Positions 1 to 5,469 of a stretch of 6,267 nt of DNA are shown piece by piece (the stretch's first letter is position 1; each line of letters begins with the position of its first letter). The translations under genes were made by a program, and so were the position numbers. The notes under the pieces were generated by a model, which saw nothing but the letters and a program-made list of their open reading frames with translations, did no database searches and had not been told where the DNA came from. Where the stretch lies: the NCBI GenBank assembly GCA_031178805.1, contig JAPSIJ010000143.1, positions 1-6,267 of the forward strand, written 5' to 3'. This stretch comes from Cellulomonas sp. (GTDB lineage: Bacteria; Actinomycetota; Actinomycetes; Actinomycetales; Cellulomonadaceae).

Positions 1-60
1 CAGCGTGCCGCCGCGGCCCTGGAGATGACCCTGATGATGGCCCGCGAGGAGCAGCGATGA
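1..60 (+). CDS. 3' end of an unidentified upstream gene
   Basis: Frame 1 is open from the window edge and ends in TGA at 58-60. It gives a 19-residue tail, QRAAAALEMTLMMAREEQR, that looks like an amphipathic C-terminal helix. The stop overlaps the ATG of the allophanate hydrolase gene (ATGA), which is typical of translationally coupled genes in one operon and is the main reason to believe this frame is coding. The tail is too short to name a family. From context it could be an enzyme that produces allophanate (for example a biuret hydrolase of the cysteine-hydrolase family), another pathway protein or a regulator. It does not look like the biotin-carrier end expected of a urea or guanidine carboxylase. 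Confidence 0.6.
   Translation, partial: QRAAAALEMTLMMAREEQR
46..51 (+). promoter_or_regulatory. Ribosome binding site of the allophanate hydrolase gene
   Basis: GAGGAG lies inside the last codons of the upstream gene, with a 5-base spacer to the ATG at 57. It is a good Shine-Dalgarno match. Together with the ATGA overlap it fixes the start of the 596-residue protein and suggests coupled translation. Confidence 0.7.
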
Positions 61-1847
61 CCGCCACGACCACCGCCCCCGCCGCCGTGGACCGCGTCGA
101 CCGGGCGTTCGCCGCGCTGGCCGCCGCGGACCGGCCCGAGGTGTGGACGCTGCTGCGGCCCCGGGCCGACGTCGAGGCCGAGGCCCGCGCGGTCGACGCC
201 CGCGTCGCCGCGGGCGAGTCGCTGCCGCTGGCCGGCCTGCTGCTCGCCGTGAAGGACAACATCGACGTCGCCGGCCTGCCGACGACGGCGGCGCACCCGG
301 CGCACCGGGTCGTGCCGGAGCGGTCCGCCACCGTGGTGGACCTGCTCCGGGCGGCCGGCGCCGTGGTGCTGGGCAAGACGAACATGGACCAGCTCGCGAC
401 CGGGCTCACCGGGAGCCGCAGCCCGTACGGGGCGGTGGCGAGCGCGGTGGCGCCGGACCGGGTGTCCGGCGGGTCGTCGTCGGGCTCGGCGGTGGCGGTC
501 GCCCTCGGCGTCGCCGACATCGCCCTGGCCACCGACACCGCCGGCTCCGGCCGGGTGCCCGCCGCGTTCAACCGCGTCGTGGGCATCAAGCCGACGCTCG
601 GGCTGGTGCCCAAGGACGGCGTCGTCCCCGCCGCGCCCTCGTACGACTGCGTGACCGTGCTCGCCCGGGACCTCGAGCTCGCGCGGCGGGCGCTGACCGT
701 GATGACCGCGCCCGGCGCGCTGGACCCGGCGTCCCGGACCTGGCCCTCCCGGGTGCGGCTCGCGGCGCCGCCCGCCCCGGTCGTCGCCGTGCCGCGGCCC
801 GCGGACCTCGACCTCGTCGCCCCGGGCGTGCGCGCCCGGTTCGACGCGGCGGTCGAGCGCCTGGTCGCCGGCGGCGCCACGACCCGGGTCGTCGACCTCA
901 CGCCGTTCCTCGCGGCCGCCCGGCTGCTCTACGACGGCGGGCTGGTGGCCGAGCGGTACGCGTCCTACGGCGCCTTCCTGGCGGCGCACCCCGACGGCGC
1001 CGACCCCTCGGTGGCCCGGATCGCGGCGGACGCCGGCCGGGTCACCGCCGCGGAGTACCTGGCGGCCCGGGACGAGGTGGCCCGGCTGCGGCTGACCGCG
1101 CTCGCCGCGCTCGACGGCTGCGACGCCCTCCTGGTGCCCACGGCGCCGGAGCACCCGACGCTCGCGGAGGTGGCCGCCGCCCCGCTGACCACCAACGCCC
1201 GCCTCGGCGTGTTCACCAACTTCGTCAACCTGTTCGACCTGGCCGGTGTCGCGATGCCGCTCGGCCCGACCCCGGACGGCGAGGCGGGCGTCACCGTGCT
1301 CGCCCGGGCGTTCGACGACCAGGTGGCGCTCGACCTGGCGGCCCTGCTGGAGCTCGCCGACCGCGGCGACGCCCCCGCCTGGCGCCCGCTGCCCGCCGAC
1401 GACGCGCCCGTGCCCGCGCCGTACGCCGCCGGGGGCGTGCCGGTCGCGGTGTTCGGCGCCCACCTGCGCGGCCAGCCGCTGCACCACGAGCTCGTCGCGC
1501 TCGGCGCCCGCTGGGTCGGCCCGGTCCGCACCGCGCCGGACTACCGGATGCTCGCGCTCGCCACCACGCCGGCGAAGCCGCTGGTGCACGCGGTCGCCCC
1601 CGGCACCGGCGGCGCCCTGACCGGCGAGGAGTGGCTGCTGACGCCCGACGCGCTCGGCCGGCTGCTGCTCGCGGTCGGCGCCCCGCTCGGCCTCGGCCGC
1701 CTGCGCACCGACGACGGCCGGGAGGTGGTCGGGTTCCTCGGCCAGCCCGGTGCCGTCGACCCCGCGGACGCCGTGGACGTCACCGCCCTCGGCGGGTGGC
1801 GCGCCGCCCTCGCCGCCGGGCGGGTCCCCGGCCCCCCGCCCGCCTGA
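57..1847 (+). CDS. atzF: Allophanate hydrolase (AtzF/DUR2 type)
   Basis: This cytoplasmic enzyme of 596 residues, the usual family length, hydrolyses allophanate to ammonia and CO2 as the last step of urea, guanidine, biuret or cyanurate breakdown. The N-terminal amidase-signature domain (about residues 10-435) has the full Ser-cisSer-Lys triad. Lys66 is in AVKDNID, cis-Ser140 is in GGSSSGS, and the nucleophile Ser164 is in DTAGSGRVPA, 24 residues after Ser140 as the fold requires. DTAGSGRVPA is typical of allophanate hydrolases rather than of GatA or general amidases. Tyr292 and Arg300, eight residues apart in LLYDGGLVAER, match the pair that binds the allophanate carboxylate in solved structures (from memory). 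The second domain (about 462-587, from VAVFGAHLRGQPL to GREVVGFLGQP) is the small C-terminal domain found only in allophanate hydrolases, so the protein is full length. The ATG at 57 has GAGGAG in front and overlaps the preceding stop. The gene is first in line before an ABC importer on the same strand. No urea carboxylase gene is visible in the window. Confidence 0.95.
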   Translation: MTATTTAPAAVDRVDRAFAALAAADRPEVWTLLRPRADVEAEARAVDARVAAGESLPLAGLLLAVKDNIDVAGLPTTAAHPAHRVVPERSATVVDLLRAAGAVVLGKTNMDQLATGLTGSRSPYGAVASAVAPDRVSGGSSSGSAVAVALGVADIALATDTAGSGRVPAAFNRVVGIKPTLGLVPKDGVVPAAPSYDCVTVLARDLELARRALTVMTAPGALDPASRTWPSRVRLAAPPAPVVAVPRPADLDLVAPGVRARFDAAVERLVAGGATTRVVDLTPFLAAARLLYDGGLVAERYASYGAFLAAHPDGADPSVARIAADAGRVTAAEYLAARDEVARLRLTALAALDGCDALLVPTAPEHPTLAEVAAAPLTTNARLGVFTNFVNLFDLAGVAMPLGPTPDGEAGVTVLARAFDDQVALDLAALLELADRGDAPAWRPLPADDAPVPAPYAAGGVPVAVFGAHLRGQPLHHELVALGARWVGPVRTAPDYRMLALATTPAKPLVHAVAPGTGGALTGEEWLLTPDALGRLLLAVGAPLGLGRLRTDDGREVVGFLGQPGAVDPADAVDVTALGGWRAALAAGRVPGPPPA

Positions 1848-1880
1848 CCCACCCCCACCCTCCCCGCCCTCCCGCTCGAC

Positions 1881-1890
1881 AGAGAAGAGA
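1881..1890 (+). promoter_or_regulatory. Purine-rich ribosome binding site for the GTG-started binding-protein gene
   Basis: AGAGAAGAGA lies 5 bases before the GTG at 1896. It is only a partial Shine-Dalgarno match, but it stands out because the 33 bases before it are almost all C. It supports GTG 1896 as the start, which also yields a correctly placed lipoprotein signal peptide. Confidence 0.5.
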
Positions 1891-1895
1891 CCGCC

Positions 1896-2879
1896 GTGCG
1901 CCTCACCCGTCCCCTCGCCGCCGCGTCGTCCGTGCTGGTCGTCGCCGGCCTCGCCGCCTGCAGCCCCGACTCCGCGGGCGCCGCCGGCTCCGGCGACGAC
2001 GGCACCACCGTCGTCACCGTCGGCACGCTCAAGGGCCAGCCGCACCTGTACGCGCCGTTCCTCTACGCGGACGCCGCGCCGGAGGGCGTCGAGTTCGAGG
2101 TCGTCCAGTTCGACACCTCCCCCGACATCAAGAACGCCGTGGTCAGCGGCAGCATCGACTTCGGCGTGGCCGGCGTGCCGTCCGCCGTCTCCGGGGCCGC
2201 CGCCGGGCAGGACGTGGTCGTGGTCGCCGCCGCGGCCGACGGGGGCTCGGGCATCACCGGCCGGGTGGGCCTGGAGGGCGTCGAGTCGCTCGCCGGGCTC
2301 ACCGTCGGCTACCCGCAGGGCTCGTCGCAGGAGATCCTGCTGCGCCTCACGCTGGAGGCCGCCGGGATGGACGCCGACGAGGACCTCGAGCTGGTGAACC
2401 TGCCGTTCTCCGACATGGCGGGCGCGCTGGAGGCCGGACGGATCGACGCCTTCGCCAGCGCGGAGCTCGGCCCGTCGACCGCGCTGCAGGCCGGTGCCGT
2501 CGAGGTCGCCTCCCCGTACGACACGCCGGTCGGCCGCGTGAACATCGGCCTCTACACCACCGGCGCGCTGATCGAGGAGGACCCCGAGCTGGTCCAGCAG
2601 GTCGTGGACGCGCACGTCGCCGCGACCGAGCAGATGGCCGCCGACCCGCAGGCGTGGGCCGACGGCGTGGTCGCCGAGTTCGGCATCGACCAGGCCGTGG
2701 TCGACACCGCCGTGCAGAACATCTGGCCGCGCTGGGAGATCGACGCGGAGTACCGGAGCCAGGTCGAGGCGCTCGTCGAGCAGATGGCGGCGCTGAAGCA
2801 GATCGACGGCGAGGTGGACGTCGAGACCCTGCTCGACACGACGTTCGTCGACGCCACCGAGGCCGGCAGCGGCTCCTGA
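1896..2879 (+). CDS. ABC transporter substrate-binding lipoprotein, NitT/TauT (SsuA/TauA-like) family
   Basis: This 327-residue extracytoplasmic protein captures the substrate and delivers it to the permease encoded downstream. The first 22 residues form a lipoprotein signal peptide: basic MRLTR, a hydrophobic stretch, then the lipobox LAAC with Cys22 as the predicted lipid-anchored residue. A Ser/Gly/Asp-rich linker follows to about residue 36. The mature part has the NitT/TauT periplasmic-binding pattern. The first strand is VVTVGTLKGQP (39-49). IKNAVVSGSIDFGVAG (79-93) is the family's segment in which a gene product 'samples' sites, followed by LAGLTVGYPQGSS (132-144), the usual start of the second lobe, and MAGALEAGRIDAFASAE (174-190). 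The ligand cannot be read from sequence. Taurine/sulfonate, nitrate, pyrimidine-precursor and urea- or guanidine-associated importers all share this fold. The neighbouring allophanate hydrolase argues for a urea-like nitrogen compound. The start is GTG. The gene follows atzF by 48 bases and is probably co-transcribed with it. Confidence 0.88.
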   Translation: MRLTRPLAAASSVLVVAGLAACSPDSAGAAGSGDDGTTVVTVGTLKGQPHLYAPFLYADAAPEGVEFEVVQFDTSPDIKNAVVSGSIDFGVAGVPSAVSGAAAGQDVVVVAAAADGGSGITGRVGLEGVESLAGLTVGYPQGSSQEILLRLTLEAAGMDADEDLELVNLPFSDMAGALEAGRIDAFASAELGPSTALQAGAVEVASPYDTPVGRVNIGLYTTGALIEEDPELVQQVVDAHVAATEQMAADPQAWADGVVAEFGIDQAVVDTAVQNIWPRWEIDAEYRSQVEALVEQMAALKQIDGEVDVETLLDTTFVDATEAGSGS

Positions 2880-2885
2880 CCACCC

Positions 2886-2917
2886 GCGCCGGCCCGGTCC
2901 CCGCACCAGGCCGGCGC
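2886..2917 (+). repeat. Inverted repeat / RNA hairpin between the binding-protein and permease genes
   Basis: GCGCCGGCC (2886-2894) is perfectly repeated in inverted form as GGCCGGCGC (2909-2917). Inside, after one C-A mismatch, GGT (2896-2898) pairs with ACC (2905-2907), leaving a 6-base loop. The stem starts 7 bases after the binding-protein stop codon and ends 23 bases before the permease ATG. No T-run follows, so it does not look like a classical intrinsic terminator. It could stabilise the 3' end of the upstream message or attenuate downstream expression, giving more binding protein than membrane components. The structure is seen directly; the role is inferred. Confidence 0.6.
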
Positions 2918-2940
2918 ACCCCACCCGTCGAGGGAGAGAC

Positions 2941-3858
2941 ATGAGCAGCACCGAGGCCGCCACGGCCACCGGGGTCGCCCGTCCCCGCACCCCCGCGGCA
3001 CCCGCCGCCCCGACCGCCGGCACCGCCACCGGCTCCGCCCCCCGCGCGCCCCGCCGCCGCCCGCGGCTCGGCCCGCTCCTGCTGGCCCTGCCCGTGCCGG
3101 TGCTGGTCCTGGCGCTGTGGACCGTCGGCGTGCACCAGTCCTGGGAGCTGCCGTTCGGCATCCGGATGGGCTTCCTGCCCACGCCGCTCGAGGTGGGCCG
3201 CCGGCTGGTCGACCTCGCGGCGGGCGGCATCGTCGACGACGCGTTCAGCGGCACGCTGCTCGCCCACCTGTGGGCGTCCACACAGCGGGTCCTCGCCGGG
3301 TTCGCCCTGGCCGTGGCGCTCGCCGTGCCGCTCGGCGTCGTGATGGGCCGGTTCTCGCTGGCCTTCCGGATGCTCGAGCCCACGGTCAACCTCGCGCGGC
3401 CGGTCCCGGTCACCGCGTGGGCGCCGCTGACGCTGCTGATCATCGGGTACGGCGACGCCTCGGCGATCTTCCTGGTGTTCCTCGCGTCGTTCTTCCCGGT
3501 GCTGCTGAACACCATCGCCGGGGTCCGCCAGGTGCCCGTCCGGCTGCTGGAGGCCGCCGCGATGCTCGGCACCCGGCCCGCGCAGGTGCTCTACAAGGTG
3601 GTGCTGCCCGCCTCGATGCGGTCCATCGCCAGCGGCCTGCGGGTCGCGCTCGGCCTCGCCTGGGTGATCCTCGTGGTCGGCGAGACCGTCGGCATCAGCA
3701 CCGGCCTCGGCGCCATGATCACGCAGGCCCGCGACCAGTCGAAGACCGACCTGATCGTCGCCGGGATGGTGGTCATCGGGCTCTGCGGCTTCGTCGCCGA
3801 CCGCCTGCTCACCGGCCTGCTCGCGCTGGTCACCCGCCGCCGCCCCACCCTGACCTGA
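2941..3858 (+). CDS. ABC transporter permease, NitT/TauT (SsuC/TauC-like) family
   Basis: This 305-residue integral membrane protein, acting presumably as a homodimer, forms the channel of the importer. About six hydrophobic segments are visible, near residues 43-63, 117-136, 155-170, 172-193, 232-256 and 271-297. The cytoplasmic EAA loop that docks on the ATPase is clear: LLEAAAMLGTRPAQVLYKVVLP (starting near residue 202), with Glu204-Ala-Ala, Gly210 and the closing Leu-Pro at 222-223. RPVPVTAWAPLTLL (153-166) and FFPVLLNTIAGVR (184-196) are typical of SsuC/TauC-type permeases. The first 42 residues are an Ala/Pro/Thr-rich, then Arg-rich, cytoplasmic tail longer than usual. No alternative start with a better site exists before the first helix, and GGGAG (2932-2936) sits 4 bases before the ATG, so the long form is preferred. 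The gene lies 61 bases after the binding-protein gene and 11 bases before the ATPase gene. Confidence 0.9.
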   Translation: MSSTEAATATGVARPRTPAAPAAPTAGTATGSAPRAPRRRPRLGPLLLALPVPVLVLALWTVGVHQSWELPFGIRMGFLPTPLEVGRRLVDLAAGGIVDDAFSGTLLAHLWASTQRVLAGFALAVALAVPLGVVMGRFSLAFRMLEPTVNLARPVPVTAWAPLTLLIIGYGDASAIFLVFLASFFPVLLNTIAGVRQVPVRLLEAAAMLGTRPAQVLYKVVLPASMRSIASGLRVALGLAWVILVVGETVGISTGLGAMITQARDQSKTDLIVAGMVVIGLCGFVADRLLTGLLALVTRRRPTLT

Positions 3859-3863
3859 GAGGA
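3857..3863 (+). promoter_or_regulatory. Ribosome binding site of the ATPase gene, overlapping the permease stop
   Basis: GAGAGGA starts within the permease TGA (3856-3858) and ends 6 bases before the ATG at 3870. This decides the ATPase start, since the frame itself is open far upstream (back to about 3117), and it suggests translational coupling between the two membrane-complex genes. Confidence 0.7.
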
Positions 3864-3869
3864 CCGCGC

Positions 3870-4685
3870 ATGCCCCGCATCGGCACCGTCCGCCCCCGCC
3901 AGCCCGCCGACGTCCGCGTCGCCGGCCTCGGCAAGCAGTACCCCACCCGCTCCGGCGGTAGCGTCGTCGCGATGGCCGACGTCGACCTGGACGTCCCCGC
4001 CGGGGAGTTCGTCTGCGTCGTCGGCGCCTCCGGCTGCGGCAAGAGCACCCTGCTGCGCATCCTCGCCGGCTTCGAGTCCGCGTCGCACGGCACGGTGGCG
4101 GTCGCCGGCGCGCCCGTCACCGGCCCCGATCCCGAGCGCGGGGTCGTCTTCCAGGACTACGGGCTGTTCCCGTGGCTGTCGGTCCGGGAGAACATCGCCT
4201 ACGGCCCCCGGCAGGCGCGGCTGCAGCGGCCCGTCGTCCGCGAGCGCACCGACCGGTTCCTCGCCGCGGTCGGCCTGGAGCGGTTCGCCGACCGGTACCC
4301 CAACGAGCTGTCCGGCGGCATGCAGCAGCGCGTCGCGATCGCCCGCGTGCTCGCCAACGACCCGTCGCTGCTGCTGATGGACGAGCCGTTCGGCGCCCTG
4401 GACGCGCTCACCCGGTCCTCGCTGCAGGGCGAGCTGTCCCGCATCCACCGGGAGACCGGCACCACGGTCCTGTTCGTGACGCACTCCATCGAGGAGGCGG
4501 TGTTCCTCGCCGACCGGGTCGTCGTGATGGCCGGGGGCGCGTCGCACGGCGTGCCCGGGCACGTCCGGGAGATCGTCCCGGTCGACCTCGGCGCGGACCG
4601 CGACGTCACGTCCGTGGCGTTCAACGCCCTCAAGCGCCGGATCGCCGCCCTGGTGCACGAGGAGGTCGCCGCCCCGGCGGCGTGA
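3870..4685 (+). CDS. ABC transporter ATP-binding protein, NitT/TauT (SsuB/TauB-like) family
   Basis: This 271-residue cytoplasmic ATPase powers the importer. All nucleotide-binding elements are intact: Walker A GASGCGKST (52-60, Lys58), Q-loop VFQDYGLFPW (93-102, Gln95), signature LSGGM (147-151), Walker B LLLMDEP (167-173, Asp171 and catalytic Glu172), D-loop GALD (175-178) and switch His205 in FVTHSIEEA. The Q-loop sequence DYGLFPWLSV and the THSIEEAVFLADRVVVM stretch are typical of the nitrate/sulfonate/taurine importer ATPases, matching the permease and binding protein. The open frame runs well upstream through the permease gene, but that part is an Arg/Ala-rich shadow. ATG 3870 is chosen for its ribosome site and for the normal N-terminus it gives. 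It is the last gene of the + strand cluster and ends 16 bases from the stop of the converging gene. There is no clear terminator between them. Confidence 0.93.
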   Translation: MPRIGTVRPRQPADVRVAGLGKQYPTRSGGSVVAMADVDLDVPAGEFVCVVGASGCGKSTLLRILAGFESASHGTVAVAGAPVTGPDPERGVVFQDYGLFPWLSVRENIAYGPRQARLQRPVVRERTDRFLAAVGLERFADRYPNELSGGMQQRVAIARVLANDPSLLLMDEPFGALDALTRSSLQGELSRIHRETGTTVLFVTHSIEEAVFLADRVVVMAGGASHGVPGHVREIVPVDLGADRDVTSVAFNALKRRIAALVHEEVAAPAA

Positions 4686-4701
4686 CGGCGGCGGGGCTGG
4701 G

Positions 4702-5421
4702 TCAGTCGGCGGGCGGCGGGTAGACCACCAGACCCTTGTGCCCCCGCGGCTCCGCGAACCCCTCGGCCTCGAGCTCGCGCTGCTGCCGGTCGGACTTCGC
4801 CGCCGCGCCCACGGTCTCGCCGGGGGCCGTGACCGCCCGCACCAGCGCGGCGGCGGCCGCGAGCGCCTGCCGCCGGTCGGCGCCGGGGTCGCGGAGCGCG
4901 ATCCGGCCCAGCCACCACGTGGTGTGCAGCGGCGTCGGCGTGCGGAAGAGCCCGCGCCGCTCCTCGGGGGTGCGCTCGGCGCGGTTCCGCGCCCACTGCA
5001 GCACCGCGACCGAGAGGGCGTAGGACCACACGCCCAGGTTCGCGACCATCACCGCCGCGACGAGGCCGGGCGGGAGCAGGTCACGTCGCGCCAGGTGCAG
5101 GAAGAGCACGAGCGCCAGGACGACGACGACGCCCGCCGCGAGCACCGGCGTCCGGGCCAGCGACACCGTGGTCCGCCGGCCGTCGCGGTGGTACCAGCCG
5201 GGACCGAGCAGCGCGACGCGCGCGGGCCAGCACCAGGCGGCGAGGACCGCGCGCGGGAACCCCCGCACGCCTGGCGGCACGCCGTCGCACGCGGCGGTCC
5301 AGGCGACCCCGGGCACGTCGCGCGGCCGCAGCGGGCTCCAGCCGACCGCGGCCGCGGCGCTCCCGCGGTCCGCGCGGGTCGGCGCGGCTGGTGTCCGGCC
5401 GTCCGCCGTCGGGCTGCTCAT
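4702..5421 (-). CDS. Hypothetical membrane protein with two predicted helices
   Basis: I do not recognise this 239-residue protein. It starts with about 90 residues rich in Ala, Pro, Arg and Trp (several Trp near 27-76, including AAWCWP and GPGWYHRDG). Two adjacent hydrophobic helices follow, at about 92-110 (LAAGVVVVLALVLFLHLA) and 116-143, joined by the short turn RRDLLPP. The last 95 residues are polar, with an Arg-rich post-helix segment (RNRAERTPEERRG) and a charged stretch (KSDRQQRELEAEGF) near 209-222. No signal peptide or catalytic motif is seen. The two-helix hairpin with both ends probably cytoplasmic is an inference. The frame is open throughout with the GC-rich third-position pattern of a real actinobacterial gene. 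The ATG at 5421 has only a weak ribosome site, so the true start could be internal. The gene lies 48 bases downstream of the beta-lactamase stop on the same strand and could be co-transcribed with it, but there is no evidence of a shared function. Confidence 0.65.
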   Translation of the reverse strand: MSSPTADGRTPAAPTRADRGSAAAAVGWSPLRPRDVPGVAWTAACDGVPPGVRGFPRAVLAAWCWPARVALLGPGWYHRDGRRTTVSLARTPVLAAGVVVVLALVLFLHLARRDLLPPGLVAAVMVANLGVWSYALSVAVLQWARNRAERTPEERRGLFRTPTPLHTTWWLGRIALRDPGADRRQALAAAAALVRAVTAPGETVGAAAKSDRQQRELEAEGFAEPRGHKGLVVYPPPAD

Positions 5422-5469
5422 GGCGGCAGCATCCCGCGTGACGGCGGCGTCCGCGCGCCGGGCCGCAGG

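Noticed and set aside
57..1847. The amidase could be GatA or a general amidase instead of allophanate hydrolase
   Set aside because: The DTAGSGRVPA nucleophile motif, the Tyr/Arg pair and the extra C-terminal domain are all specific to allophanate hydrolases, and no gatB or gatC is nearby.
143..2944. A 933-residue open frame on the + strand overlapping atzF and the binding-protein gene
   Set aside because: Its translation is dominated by Arg, Gly, Ala and Pro with no domain pattern, the typical out-of-frame reading of GC-rich genes. The overlapping frames encode recognisable proteins.
2347..3267. A 306-residue minus-strand open frame opposite the binding-protein and permease genes
   Set aside because: It is an Arg/Pro/Ala-rich shadow of two well-supported + strand genes, with no motif.
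3591..4658. A 355-residue minus-strand open frame opposite the ATPase gene
   Set aside because: The opposite strand carries a complete set of ABC ATPase motifs. This frame is low-complexity Asp/Gly/Val/Ala with no recognisable fold.
4667..4682. Possible terminator hairpin (CGCCGC, loop CCCG, GCGGCG) at the end of the ATPase gene
   Set aside because: The stem is only 6 bp, lies within codons for Ala-Ala-Pro-Ala-Ala, and has no T-run. Such palindromes are common by chance in this base composition.
1896..4685. Naming the transporter as taurine, sulfonate or nitrate specific (tauABC, ssuABC, nrtABC)
   Set aside because: Sequence shows only the wide family. No desulfonation or nitrate-reduction genes are present, and the adjoining allophanate hydrolase suggests a different substrate.
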